DNA of 64,000 nucleotides from Perlucidibaca wandonensis (GTDB taxonomy: Bacteria; Pseudomonadota; Gammaproteobacteria; Pseudomonadales; Moraxellaceae): NCBI RefSeq assembly GCF_042677145.1, contig NZ_JBHTIT010000002.1, positions 68,825-132,824 of the forward strand, read 5' to 3'. The translations under genes were made by a program, and so were the position numbers. The number at the start of each line of letters is the position of its first letter. The first letter of the stretch is position 1. This document shows positions 46,126-55,560 of the stretch, piece after piece. The notes beneath the pieces were generated by a model. That model was not told the DNA's origin and ran no database searches. It saw nothing but the letters and a program-made list of their open reading frames with translations.

Positions 46126-46700
46126 AAATAATCATTCGGCAGTCATCACAAGGAGCATTATTGTGCGAATGGCTTATCGCCATGGCACTGACAGGGATTA
46201 TGCTAAGCGCGAGTTTTGCTTGGGCGGGTTCGTGGCAGCGCCAGCAGCAGGCAAGGCATTGGACAGCAAACTGGGTCATTGCCATGGAGCAACTACGCCA
46301 GCTTGCTCAGCAAGATCGCCAGAACTGGGTGGTTTGTGCCAGTGCCGATGGTTCGCGTTGCCAAGCGGTGTGGCAGGCAAAGTGGCTGGTATTTCGCGAT
46401 GATAATGCCGATGGCATACGTCAGCGTAGCGAGCACGTGCAAAGCCTATCGCCAGATATTCCGAAGGCATGGCGTATGATCTGGCGTAGTTTTCGTAATC
46501 AAGATTGGCTGACCTGGAGTGCTCAGGGCGATGCTGTGCTGTCGAATGGTACGCTGACGGTATGCCCGCCAGTGATTGATGAGGCGGCACTACGACAAGT
46601 CATTGTCAGTAAGTCGGGGCGTATGCGTATACGCCGGCCCAGCCAAGATTCGCCAGCCGTACTGCAAGCTGCCCGTGATGTTTGTGGTTGGCTAAGCTGA
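46122..46700 (+). CDS. Type IV minor prepilin, FimT/GspH-like
   Basis: A 192-aa protein with leader MKIIIRQSSQG followed by ALLCEWLIAMALTGIMLSAS: Glu at +5 and a hydrophobic helix. The C-terminal domain has aromatic and Cys residues (WVVCASADGSRC, DVCGWLS). The general layout suggests a FimT/FimU (GspH) class minor pilin. The ATG overlaps the previous stop (ATGA), completing a tightly coupled four-gene unit. Which classical pilin it replaces is unclear. Confidence 0.65.
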   Translation: MKIIIRQSSQGALLCEWLIAMALTGIMLSASFAWAGSWQRQQQARHWTANWVIAMEQLRQLAQQDRQNWVVCASADGSRCQAVWQAKWLVFRDDNADGIRQRSEHVQSLSPDIPKAWRMIWRSFRNQDWLTWSAQGDAVLSNGTLTVCPPVIDEAALRQVIVSKSGRMRIRRPSQDSPAVLQAARDVCGWLS

Positions 46701-46732
46701 GGCGGTTTTACTTAGATTTTATTGGGGTTCTT

Positions 46733-47815
46733 ATGCGAGTAGTGATTGTCGGCGCAGGTATCAATGGCCTGTTAACGGCACGCGAGTTAGCCAAGGCCGG
46801 CGTTGAAGTCATGCTTTGCGATCAAGGTGAGCTTGCGCAGCAGGCATCTTGGGCTGGCGGCGGCATCGTTTCGCCGCTATATCCGTGGCGCTATTCACCT
46901 GCCGTTACGGCGCTCTCACAATGGGCGCAAGCTGCGTATCCACTCCTGCGTGATGAGCTGATGGCTGATGTCGGCATCGATATTGAGTTGCTGACATCGG
47001 GCTTATTATTTGTGAATACCGACGATGCTCGAGATGCGCGTGTTTGGGCGCAGGCGAATGCGACAACCTGCGAAGTACTTGATGCCGACTCTTTGCGTGA
47101 GCGTTGGCCAGGCTTGGCGCATGACGCGGAGCAGGGTGTATTTTTCCCTGATATAGCCCAAGTGAGAAACCCGCGATTACTGAAAGCATTGATAGCCGAT
47201 CTACAGCGCTATCCACAGGTGCAGTTACGCTCGAAAACAGCCATTAGCTCAGTTAGTGGTGCTCAAGCTAGTCACTCGGCATCAGTCATGTTTACCTCTG
47301 GCGAGCTAGTCGAGGCCGATGCTGTGATTGTTTGCGCCGGCGCTTGGAGCGCAAAATTACTGCCGCGAGCAGCCGTGCCAGTGCGCCCGGTGCGCGGCCA
47401 AATGCTGCAGTACGAAACCGCTCCAGGCACCATTACAAGCATGATTTTGCGCGATGGCCATTACCTAATTCCTCGCGCAGATGGCTTGGTGCTATGCGGC
47501 TCGACCTTGGAAGAAGCGGGGTTTGATAATCGCACCACGGCAGAGGCACGCGAGTTGCTTGAAAAAGCGGCGGCTTCGCTATGGCCGGGCCTGACCGAGC
47601 AGCCGCCGGTGCGGCATTGGGCTGGCCTCAGGCCAGGCTCGCCCAATGGCATCCCGTTTATTGGTGCCGTGCCCGAGCAAGCTGGAGTCTGGGTTAATGC
47701 CGGTCAGTACCGCAACGGCTTGGTGCTAGCGCCGGCATCTGCGGCGCTAATTAGCGACTTAGTGCTAGGACGCACGCCACGCTTAGCTGCCGCGCCTTAC
47801 GCCCCAATGACTTAA
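46733..47815 (+). CDS. thiO: Glycine oxidase ThiO (FAD-dependent)
   Basis: DAO-family flavoenzyme that oxidises glycine to the imine used for the thiazole of thiamine. It has 360 aa from the ATG at 46733 (GGGG upstream). The FAD-binding Rossmann motif VVIVGAGINGLLTARELAKAG is at the N-terminus; SWAGGGIVSPLYPW (about 40) and GLRPGSPNGIPFIGAVPE (about 302) are family segments. No other thi gene is nearby. The stop overlaps the stop of the next, convergent gene. In P. aeruginosa thiO likewise adjoins the minor pilin genes. Confidence 0.9.
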   Translation: MRVVIVGAGINGLLTARELAKAGVEVMLCDQGELAQQASWAGGGIVSPLYPWRYSPAVTALSQWAQAAYPLLRDELMADVGIDIELLTSGLLFVNTDDARDARVWAQANATTCEVLDADSLRERWPGLAHDAEQGVFFPDIAQVRNPRLLKALIADLQRYPQVQLRSKTAISSVSGAQASHSASVMFTSGELVEADAVIVCAGAWSAKLLPRAAVPVRPVRGQMLQYETAPGTITSMILRDGHYLIPRADGLVLCGSTLEEAGFDNRTTAEARELLEKAAASLWPGLTEQPPVRHWAGLRPGSPNGIPFIGAVPEQAGVWVNAGQYRNGLVLAPASAALISDLVLGRTPRLAAAPYAPMT

Positions 47816-48087
47816 TGGTCTTTAGAGTTGTTTTCTAGCCATGCATCGCGATGTGCTTCGCAGCAAAAATAGTGGCCACTTGAGCGTGTGCTTTCACCCT
47901 CGGGCAGATGTATTTGGCACTGAGCGCAGCGCTGCATAGGCAGGCTTTGCTGTTGCCGATCTGAGCCTGAGTTAGATTGCTCAGAAGAGCCGTCAGCGGG
48001 TTTGTCCAACGCCAAAAAGCGCCGAATATAGCGATAAGCTAACCAGCCTAGAGCCAATAAAATTATGAGACGAATAATGCCCAACAT
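47812..48087 (-). CDS. PP0621-like small zinc-ribbon membrane protein
   Basis: A 91-aa protein. The ATG at 48087 gives MLGIIRLIILLALGWLAYRY, one N-terminal membrane segment, preceded by AAGGAA. A linker and a cysteine motif follow (CAQCQIHLPEGE...YFCCEAHRDAWL), probably a metal-binding ribbon. This matches the PP0621 family, which in Pseudomonas lies near pilSR/thiO. Function unknown. Stops of this gene and thiO overlap by 4 bases (convergent). Confidence 0.82.
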   Translation of the reverse strand: MLGIIRLIILLALGWLAYRYIRRFLALDKPADGSSEQSNSGSDRQQQSLPMQRCAQCQIHLPEGESTRSSGHYFCCEAHRDAWLENNSKDH

Positions 48088-48161
48088 GCGAGTTTCCTTC
48101 TGCCAATGCGCGTACTCGACTATCCTAGGCAACTTCGTGCCAACTGCCTACTGAAATTGCC

Positions 48162-49817
48162 ATGTCTCTACAATCGCCACACACCTCTATTCGCTTCGCT
48201 CTAGCCCAGCTCGACTTTTTGGTCGGCGATATTCCGGGCAATACCGCTTTGATGATGGCGCAAGCTGTACATGCTCGCGATGAGCTCAAAGCCGATGCCA
48301 TTATTTTTCCGGAGCTCAGCCTTACCGGTTATCCACCAGAGGATTTATTGCTGCGGCCTAGCCTTGAGCGCCGCGTACAGGCAGCTGTTGAGCAGCTGAA
48401 GACGATACAGGGCATTACGCTAGTGTTTGGCTTACCTGAGCAGCGCGAAAACGGTCTGCATAATGCCGCTTGGGTCATACGCGATGGCCAGTGCCTAGCG
48501 CGTTACGCTAAACATCAGCTGCCAAATCACGAGGTCTTCGATGAGCTGCGCTACTTCGTCGCTGGCACTGGGGCCACAGTATTTGAGCTTCATGGTATGC
48601 GTATTGGCTTGACGATTTGTGAGGATATTTGGCATTCCGGTCCCGCTCGCGCTGCCAAGGAAGCTGGTGCTGAATTGCTGATTAATATCAACGCTTCGCC
48701 ATTTCATGTCGGCAAAGCGGCTGAGCGCTTGGGTGTTGTTGGTGAGCGCGCGTGCGAGCTAGATCTGCCGATACTTTATTGCAATGTGGTTGGCGGCCAA
48801 GACGAACTAGTCTTCGATGGTGGTTCGTTTGCGCTACAGGCATCGGGCGAAGTGGCTATGCAAGCACCGCTGTTTAGCGCCGGCTTACATGTTGTGGATG
48901 TTGATGTGGCAACACGTCATATCAGCTCGAGTACACAAGCTAGGCTGCCTGATCGCCACGAATCGATTTACCAAGCGCTGGTTTTGGCATTACGTGATTA
49001 CGTCACTAAAAGTGGCTTCAAAGGTGTACTACTCGGCCTCTCGGGCGGTATTGATTCTGCGCTGACTCTGGCCATTGCGTGTGACGCACTAGGCGCCTCG
49101 CGTGTGCGTGCGGTGATGATGCCGTATCACTACACCGCCGACATCAGCCGCAATGACGCCGCCGAGCAAGCCACGCGCTTAGGTGTGCATTACAGCAGCT
49201 TGCCCATCGTCGCTATGGTTGAGGCCTTTACCAACACGCTAAGCGAAACCTTTGCCGGCCTTGGTGCCGATAAAACCGAGGAAAATTTACAAGCACGTTC
49301 GCGCGGCGTATTGCTCATGGCGATCTCTAATAAGCTTGGCTATCTGGTTTTGCCAACGGGTAATAAGTCTGAAATGTCAGTGGGTTATGCCACGCTTTAT
49401 GGCGATATGGCTGGCGGCTTTGCGGTCTTAAAAGATGTGCCAAAAGTCGAGGTTTTCGAGCTATGTCGTTGGCGTAATGCGCAGGCGCGCGCCGCTGGCG
49501 AGGCCGATATTGTGCCGCAGCGCGTTATTGATCGACCGCCGTCAGCCGAGCTTGCGCCCGATCAAAAAGATGAAGATTCGCTGCCGCCATATCCTGCGCT
49601 TGATGAGATTTTGCGCCGCTATATTGAGTGTGATGAAAGTGCGCACGACATCATCGCGGCCGGCTTTGATGCTGAGCAAGTTAATCATGTGCTGCGCCTA
49701 GTCGACATCAGTGAGCACAAACGGCGGCAGTCAGCTGTTGGCCCGCGCATTAGTCGTCGTGGCTTTGGCAAAGATCGGCGCTATCCCATCGTTAATGGTT
49801 GGAAAATCGGCGACTAA
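48162..49817 (+). CDS. nadE: Glutamine-dependent NAD+ synthase
   Basis: Two-domain enzyme amidating nicotinic acid adenine dinucleotide. It has 551 aa. The N-terminal CN-hydrolase (glutaminase) domain has Glu in IFPELSLTGYPPEDLL (about 50), Lys in YAKHQLPNHEVFDE (about 115) and Cys in GLTICEDIWH (about 152). The C-terminal synthetase has the ATP P-loop GLSGGIDSALTLAIACDALG (about 291). The small insert between domains is normal for this class. Confidence 0.97.
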   Translation: MSLQSPHTSIRFALAQLDFLVGDIPGNTALMMAQAVHARDELKADAIIFPELSLTGYPPEDLLLRPSLERRVQAAVEQLKTIQGITLVFGLPEQRENGLHNAAWVIRDGQCLARYAKHQLPNHEVFDELRYFVAGTGATVFELHGMRIGLTICEDIWHSGPARAAKEAGAELLININASPFHVGKAAERLGVVGERACELDLPILYCNVVGGQDELVFDGGSFALQASGEVAMQAPLFSAGLHVVDVDVATRHISSSTQARLPDRHESIYQALVLALRDYVTKSGFKGVLLGLSGGIDSALTLAIACDALGASRVRAVMMPYHYTADISRNDAAEQATRLGVHYSSLPIVAMVEAFTNTLSETFAGLGADKTEENLQARSRGVLLMAISNKLGYLVLPTGNKSEMSVGYATLYGDMAGGFAVLKDVPKVEVFELCRWRNAQARAAGEADIVPQRVIDRPPSAELAPDQKDEDSLPPYPALDEILRRYIECDESAHDIIAAGFDAEQVNHVLRLVDISEHKRRQSAVGPRISRRGFGKDRRYPIVNGWKIGD

Positions 49818-49897
49818 AATTTGCCCTCGCCCTAGCGAAGTGCTCAGGGCGTGACTACCTTTAAAGGCATAGGCTCTCTCGCAAGGAGGCGGGCGCC

Positions 49898-52345
49898 ATG
49901 CGTAAAGGTTTACTGACCTGCTGTTTGCTGATGCTCTCCGGTGCACTTGGCGCTAATGCGCTCTCGCGATTTTTCCCCGCCACGCCAGCGCCTGTGCCGG
50001 CGTTGTGGTGGGCAATAGATACCTCGGCGCCGTTGCCGATATCGTCACTACAGCAATGGTTTATCGAGTCTAGCCCTGGGCAGTCGGCGGCTAGCTTGCG
50101 GCCATTACCCAGTGACGGGGTAGGCATTGGTCTACTCGCGGGCATGCCGGATGCGCAGGGCGATGTGGCAGTGCGGGAGCTGATGCCGCCGTGGCCGTTA
50201 AACCTTTCTCGAGTATGGCCAGCGGAGCCCAGGCATCGCCAAGTTAAGCTGCTATCTGCGAGCATGGAGTCGGGACTGGTGCTGCCTCTACCTGCCGAGG
50301 CGATTTCCAATGTTCATGCCGAGCTTGTGCTCGCGCGTTCGGGGCCTCCGCGAGGGCCATACGAGCTCGATGTCAGCTTCACTGGTTCGCCTACACAGTC
50401 TGTGACCGCAATAGACAGTGGCTCATCGATTATCGTGGCTTTAGATTCTGTACTTAACCCATGGCCATTCGCCGATGCAGCGCAAGCCATCCTTGAGTTG
50501 GTGCCACGCGCCGATTCGCCATGGGTAGTTTTTGCTTCGACGCCGGTCATTTGGCGCTTAAGTTGGCAAAGCCCATCGGCGATGCTAAGCGGTCGAGCGC
50601 AGTGGCGGCGCGTATTAAATAGCTTGCTGATGCACACGGGAGATCGCACTGACTTGGTGCCTGATCTAGCCGCGAAACTATTAGCCCAAGTGCAGGGCGA
50701 GGCAGTGCCAAAAGAAACGACAGTGAACTATCGGCCCGCACGATTATCTGATGCTTGCGGTGGCAATGAAGGCCTATTGCTCACAGCTAACGAGTTGCAA
50801 GACGATATTTCAGCGCAGTTAACGCGATGGTTAGATCTGGCGCTGCAAGGGCCATTGCAGCCATACCGACTAGTGCCGCGCAGCCATCTTGGTAGTTTTA
50901 ATGGTGTCGATGTGTATTTTGCTAGCCCTACGCTGGGGCGTGCGTTATGGCCGGGGGATCACGGCTTTCGAGCCTGTTTATCGCTCATGGACTGCGCTGA
51001 TGTCAGCACACTTTCACCAAGCTTGCAGGCGAAAATTGGTACCGAATCATCACAAGGATTGCTGCTGAGTGACACCGTTTTAGGCTCACAAGGGCAGCTC
51101 ACGGCAATAGACCCTCCTGCAAATACCGCTAAAGCAGTGGCGCTAGGCGATTCATTACTGATTGATACAGGGCCCGACCCAACAAGTGCGACAGGTCGAG
51201 CGCAAACCTTGCTGTGGTTGAGTGTCGACGGCACATTTTATTTACGCGATGGAGACTCAGGCGACTTATTGTGGCGCTGGCAGCCGACAGTTTGGCAGGC
51301 GCACCGAGCGCAATTATTGGCGCAGCCGACAGCTCTACGCCCAGAGCAGCTTAGTTCATATGCACTGCAACTCTGGGAGGGTGGTCTGGGCGAAAGAATT
51401 GTTTTTGCCTTGCTAGCGGGAAGGCTGCTTGCACTGGACTTAAGTCAGCCGCAGCAACCTAGATTATTGCCACTATCAGCTACATCGGTCGATAGCTTTA
51501 GCATCTTGCCGAAGTCGTTAACAAGCACAGCGCCTGAACTTTTATTGGGGGTTAGGGCTGTGATGCCTGATGCCAGTCATCTCTCAAGAGTAAATGGCTT
51601 AACCGGCGAGATACTTTGGCGAGCAGAGACTGAGAGTGAATCGCCGCAATGGCCGGTACCGTGGACATTTATTAGCTGGCAGCAAAGTATTCGAGGCTAC
51701 GGTGTCGATGACCTAGGGCGCATTTGGCGACTGCAAACTAACGCTCATGACAAGAGTTTTACTCGCCCCACAATCATTGCTCAGCCTAGCGCTAATCTAG
51801 CCGAGGTCGAAATCCTTGCCGCGCCAAGTCTCTCTATTCAACCCGATGCTAATGGCCGACGCCGAGTGGCATTAAGCTTGGCTACTCGCGCTAGCGAAGC
51901 CGATGGCGTGCTGCTTTCAGCCTGGCTCGATGACGAACGCGCCGCACCATTAGTGATAAGTAGCCTGCCAAAATGGACAACACCTACCGCGCCGCCAACA
52001 CACAACATCGGTTGGCAGCGTCAATTCTCATCCGAGCAAAGTTTAGGGCTGAGTCCGAAGTGGCTAGATGCTCGGGTAGTGCTAACACTAGAGGCCGCTT
52101 TGCCGCCGAAAGCACTTTGCCTTGCCGCCGATATTCAAACCAGGCTCTATGATTTGCCATGGCGCAAAGGCCGCAGTACAGAGTTGGCGAAGGAAATAGA
52201 TTTAGGCACATCGCCAGTCCAGCTTGCCGCACCTGTTATTAGCGAGGAGGGCAAGCTGCATTGGCTAGGTCAATCCAAACCCGAGGTTGAGCTTGGATTA
52301 ACCGCGTATCGTCGGCGCTTGAGGAAAGCTCCGACGTTGGATTAA
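49898..52345 (+). CDS. PilY1-like secreted protein (putative beta-propeller)
   Basis: An 815-aa protein with a signal peptide (MRKGLLTCCLLMLSGALGANA) and AAGGAGG upstream of the ATG. The C-terminal half shows blade-like repeats ending in Trp motifs (DGDSGDLLWRW, NGLTGEILWRA, GVDDLGRIWRL), reminiscent of the PilY1/PilC C-terminal propeller. At 815 aa it is shorter than PilY1 (about 1160), and I see no clear N-terminal von Willebrand A domain. Proximity to the minor prepilins supports a pilus-tip role, but three unrelated genes intervene. It could instead be an unrelated PQQ-like propeller. Convergent with bamD, with overlapping stops. Confidence 0.55.
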   Translation: MRKGLLTCCLLMLSGALGANALSRFFPATPAPVPALWWAIDTSAPLPISSLQQWFIESSPGQSAASLRPLPSDGVGIGLLAGMPDAQGDVAVRELMPPWPLNLSRVWPAEPRHRQVKLLSASMESGLVLPLPAEAISNVHAELVLARSGPPRGPYELDVSFTGSPTQSVTAIDSGSSIIVALDSVLNPWPFADAAQAILELVPRADSPWVVFASTPVIWRLSWQSPSAMLSGRAQWRRVLNSLLMHTGDRTDLVPDLAAKLLAQVQGEAVPKETTVNYRPARLSDACGGNEGLLLTANELQDDISAQLTRWLDLALQGPLQPYRLVPRSHLGSFNGVDVYFASPTLGRALWPGDHGFRACLSLMDCADVSTLSPSLQAKIGTESSQGLLLSDTVLGSQGQLTAIDPPANTAKAVALGDSLLIDTGPDPTSATGRAQTLLWLSVDGTFYLRDGDSGDLLWRWQPTVWQAHRAQLLAQPTALRPEQLSSYALQLWEGGLGERIVFALLAGRLLALDLSQPQQPRLLPLSATSVDSFSILPKSLTSTAPELLLGVRAVMPDASHLSRVNGLTGEILWRAETESESPQWPVPWTFISWQQSIRGYGVDDLGRIWRLQTNAHDKSFTRPTIIAQPSANLAEVEILAAPSLSIQPDANGRRRVALSLATRASEADGVLLSAWLDDERAAPLVISSLPKWTTPTAPPTHNIGWQRQFSSEQSLGLSPKWLDARVVLTLEAALPPKALCLAADIQTRLYDLPWRKGRSTELAKEIDLGTSPVQLAAPVISEEGKLHWLGQSKPEVELGLTAYRRRLRKAPTLD

Positions 52346-53079
52346 CCGGCTTTTTTGCTGGGCTCGATGGTTTTCAGTAGATCTTGCGCTTGAGCAGCAA
52401 GATCTTTCATGTTCAAGGCGTTGTAGTTATTTACCAGAATGCTCAGTGCTTTCGGCACAGCTTGGCTTTCGGGATAGTTTTCGACGATCCAACGTGCACG
52501 ATTGATGGCAGCAACGAAAGCGCCGCGCATTTCGTAATAGCGGGCTACATGCAGTTCTGCTTCAGCAAATTGGTTGCGCAGATAAATCAGGCGTTGGTGG
52601 GCGTCGGCGTTGTATTGGCTGCTTGGAAAGCGTGTGATGAGCTGGCGGAAATCATCAAAAGCGACTTTCGCTTGACCCATGTCGCGATGCGCCATATTTA
52701 TCGGTAGGCGCTTCAGAATGGCATCTTGGTCAATGGCAAAGTTAGACAGGCCACGCATATAAAATACGTAATCTAAGTTTGCAGACTCAGGATGCAGGCG
52801 CATATAGCGGTCAATAGCGGCAATTGCGCTAGCGTAGTCGCCTTGCATATAGCGACCATAAACTAGCTCGAGCTGAGCCTGTTCGGTGTAATTACCAACG
52901 GGATATTGCGACTCTAGCGCTTCATAGCCAGCAGTGGCGACGCTGTAGTTGCCGGCTTTGAGGGCATCATGAGCTTCGCTGTAATAGCTGGCTTCAGTTT
53001 TAACCGTAGGCTTTTGCGAGACACAGGCCGCGAGTAAAAGCACTGCGGCGGTGAGAAATAAACGTGACATCTTTTTCAT
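52342..53079 (-). CDS. bamD: Outer membrane assembly lipoprotein BamD
   Basis: Essential lipoprotein of the BAM complex that inserts outer-membrane beta-barrels such as BcsC. It has 245 aa from the ATG at 53079 (MKKMSRLFLTAAVLLLAAC, lipobox LAAC). TPR-like repeats follow, with YEALESQYPVGNYTEQAQLELVYGRY (about 45-70) and ARYYEMRGAFVAAINRARWIVENYP (about 180). It is divergent from rluD, the standard arrangement in this group. Confidence 0.97.
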   Translation of the reverse strand: MKKMSRLFLTAAVLLLAACVSQKPTVKTEASYYSEAHDALKAGNYSVATAGYEALESQYPVGNYTEQAQLELVYGRYMQGDYASAIAAIDRYMRLHPESANLDYVFYMRGLSNFAIDQDAILKRLPINMAHRDMGQAKVAFDDFRQLITRFPSSQYNADAHQRLIYLRNQFAEAELHVARYYEMRGAFVAAINRARWIVENYPESQAVPKALSILVNNYNALNMKDLAAQAQDLLKTIEPSKKAG

Positions 53080-53161
53080 GAATTCATCCAAGATGAGCAC
53101 CAAGGGTGGTGCGCGGGTACAATGCCCCTATTAAACACTAGCTCGACGAGCCCGCCAAACC

Positions 53162-54115
53162 ATGTCGCAAGCAATTTCACTAAATGCTGTTGTTCCACCA
53201 GAGCTTGCCGGTTGCCGTATTGACCAAGCCGCTGCCTCCCTTTTCGCCGAATACTCGCGCGAACGCCTGAAACAGTGGATCCACAACGGCATGCTGACCT
53301 GCAATGGCGAGCAGCGCAAACCCAAAGAGAAAGTTTTGGGCGGCGAGCAGTTGGTTATTGAGGCGCTACTGGAAGAAGAGACCCAGGCTAAGCCCGAAGA
53401 TATTGCGCTCGATATTATCTATGAAGACAGCTATCTGATGGTGATCAACAAGCCTGCGGGCTTGGTTGTGCATCCCGGAGCAGGCAATCACACCGGCACT
53501 TTGATGAATGCGCTCCTGCATCATCAAGCCGATTTAGTGAACCTGCCGCGCGCTGGCATTGTGCATCGCCTCGACCGTGACACCACGGGCCTGATGGTTG
53601 TCGCCAAAACTTTGCCGGCCCATACGCATTTGGTGGCTCAGCTCGCCAGCAAGCTGGTGTATCGCGAGTACGAAGCGGTGGCATACGGCCAAATGACCGC
53701 AGGCGGCACTGTTGATGCGCCTATCGATCGCCATCCGCATGATCGTGTGCGCATGGCAGTTGTTGCTGGCGGGCGTAATGCCGTAACGCAATACCGCATT
53801 TTGCAGCGTTACCCCAATCACACGCACTTGCGCATTCAGTTAGAAACTGGCCGCACTCACCAAATTCGCGTGCATATGGCACATGTCGGCAATGCTTTAG
53901 TCGGCGATCAGGTGTATTCCCGACTGCGCTTTCCCAAAGGCGCATCGCCAGAACTGCAAGACACGATGCGCGAATTTGGTCGGCAGGCCTTGCATGCACG
54001 CCGGTTAGGCTTGGTGCATCCGGCAACTGAAGAGCAATGCCTGTGGGAGTCGCCATTGCCGGAAGATTTCGAGGCACTGCTGTTGGCGCTTAAAACTGAT
54101 GCAGCGCGCGAGTAA
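53162..54115 (+). CDS. rluD: 23S rRNA pseudouridine synthase RluD
   Basis: Makes pseudouridines in helix 69 of 23S rRNA. It has 317 aa, with an N-terminal S4 domain (GCRIDQAAASLFAEYSRERLKQWI, about 18-41) and the catalytic HRLDRDTTG motif with its Asp near residue 139. Further conserved parts are INKPAGLVVHPGAGN and ETGRTHQIRVHM. It overlaps pgeF by 17 bases. Confidence 0.96.
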   Translation: MSQAISLNAVVPPELAGCRIDQAAASLFAEYSRERLKQWIHNGMLTCNGEQRKPKEKVLGGEQLVIEALLEEETQAKPEDIALDIIYEDSYLMVINKPAGLVVHPGAGNHTGTLMNALLHHQADLVNLPRAGIVHRLDRDTTGLMVVAKTLPAHTHLVAQLASKLVYREYEAVAYGQMTAGGTVDAPIDRHPHDRVRMAVVAGGRNAVTQYRILQRYPNHTHLRIQLETGRTHQIRVHMAHVGNALVGDQVYSRLRFPKGASPELQDTMREFGRQALHARRLGLVHPATEEQCLWESPLPEDFEALLLALKTDAARE

Positions 54116-54947
54116 GCAAGTGAGCGATCTAAGAGAGGCTGTTGGAAGCCCAAAAACATTAGATCAGTCACAGCTTATTCGTGCCGATTGGCCAGCTCCG
54201 GCGCACGTGCAAGCATGGGTAACTACGCGAGCCGGCGGCGTTAGTACGGCACCATTCGACAGCTTAAACCTAGGCCATCATGTCAATGACGACGCGCAAG
54301 CCGTAGCCGAGAATCGCCAGCGCCTGACGGGCTTTTGCCACGCTCGCGGTAGTCGTGGTGAGCTCATCTGGCTAAATCAAATCCACGGCATCGATGTGCT
54401 TGAGCCCAGATCATCAGTATTAGATGAGCAATCTGCCTGCACGCCCATCGATGCCGATGCCAGCTCAACAGCTGATGCAGGCCTCGCCTTAGTGGTGATG
54501 ACCGCCGACTGCCTGCCGGTGTTTTTCACCGATATCGCAGGTGAGCGCGTTGCCGTGGCTCATGCCGGTTGGCGCGGCCTCTGCAATGGCATTTTAGAAG
54601 CCACCGCTGCGACTTTTTCGCCTCAACAAACCTTGATGGCATGGTTAGGCCCAGCCATCGGGCCAAATAGCTTTGAGGTTGGTGAATCAGTGCGCGAGGC
54701 GTTTATCGCATTGGCAATAGATGATGAGCTAGAGGCCACAAAGGCAGCGTTTTCGGCTAATAAGCCAGGCCATTACCTCGCCGATCTTTACCAGCTCGCA
54801 CGCATACGCCTGCTGCGCACCGGTGTCTCAGCGGTGTATGGTGGCGGCTTGGACACTTTCAGCGAATCATCGCGCTTCTTCTCCTATCGCCGCGAAGCAG
54901 CAACAGGGCGAATGGCCAGTGTGATCTGGCGAAACCGGCCTAACTAG
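54099..54947 (+). CDS. pgeF: Peptidoglycan editing factor PgeF (YfiH/polyphenol oxidase family)
   Basis: Metal-dependent YfiH-family protein that, in E. coli, hydrolyses misincorporated muropeptide residues; it is also reported as a laccase or purine-handling enzyme. It has 282 aa. Metal ligands are visible in LNQIHGIDV (His), VVMTADCLPVFF (Cys) and VAVAHAGWRGLCNG (His). The start is uncertain: ATG at 54099 inside rluD or GTG at 54120. The rluD-pgeF-clpB order is conserved, apart from the flavodoxin-like insert here. Confidence 0.92.
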   Translation: MQRASKQVSDLREAVGSPKTLDQSQLIRADWPAPAHVQAWVTTRAGGVSTAPFDSLNLGHHVNDDAQAVAENRQRLTGFCHARGSRGELIWLNQIHGIDVLEPRSSVLDEQSACTPIDADASSTADAGLALVVMTADCLPVFFTDIAGERVAVAHAGWRGLCNGILEATAATFSPQQTLMAWLGPAIGPNSFEVGESVREAFIALAIDDELEATKAAFSANKPGHYLADLYQLARIRLLRTGVSAVYGGGLDTFSESSRFFSYRREAATGRMASVIWRNRPN

Positions 54948-54985
54948 GCGGCGCTTAAAACTAGTACATATTTAAAGGAGTTGGC

Positions 54986-55540
54986 ATGACGCCAATGGTT
55001 GTTATTTATCACAGTGGTTTTGGTCACACCGAGCAGGTCGCACTGTGCGTCGTTAATGGCGCCAATCGTGTCGCTGGCGTACAAGCGCAAGCCATGTCGG
55101 TGGTTGATGTTGACTGGGAAGTTTTAGCCGCTGCCGAGGCCATTGTTTTTGGCGCACCAGTTTATATGGGCAGTGTTTCTGCCACGTTCAAACAGTTTAT
55201 GGATGACAGTTCACGTACGTGGTTTGCGCAAGGCTGGCAGGATAAAGTCGCTGCGGGCTTTGTTAACTCCGGCGCCTTAAGTGGCGACAAACAAGTTGCG
55301 CTGCAGCAGTTACAAACCTTTGCTGGCCAGCACGGCATGCTTTGGGTCAACTTTGCCTTGCAGCCAAGTGGCACTGGCCCAACCGATTTAAATCGCCTCG
55401 GGTCTTATTCGGGCTTAATGACACAGGCCGATAACGAAGCGCCAGAACATACGCCGCCGCAGGGCGATCGCGACACTGCAGAAGCTTTTGGTCAGCACAT
55501 CGCCGAGCGTACAGTACGCTGGCAGCGTGGCGCTAAATAG
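54986..55540 (+). CDS. Flavodoxin-fold NAD(P)H:quinone oxidoreductase-like protein
   Basis: A 184-aa flavoprotein-like protein of the WrbA/flavodoxin type. The N-terminal FMN phosphate loop VIYHSGFGHTEQVA (about 5-18) and FGAPVYMGSVSATFKQFMDDSSRTW (about 56-80) fit the family. A probable reductant of quinones or a general FMN reductase; substrate cannot be read. AAAGGAG stands 7 bases before the ATG. It is inserted between pgeF and clpB. Confidence 0.83.
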   Translation: MTPMVVIYHSGFGHTEQVALCVVNGANRVAGVQAQAMSVVDVDWEVLAAAEAIVFGAPVYMGSVSATFKQFMDDSSRTWFAQGWQDKVAAGFVNSGALSGDKQVALQQLQTFAGQHGMLWVNFALQPSGTGPTDLNRLGSYSGLMTQADNEAPEHTPPQGDRDTAEAFGQHIAERTVRWQRGAK

Positions 55541-55560
55541 CGCAAGCATCAACCCTAGCC

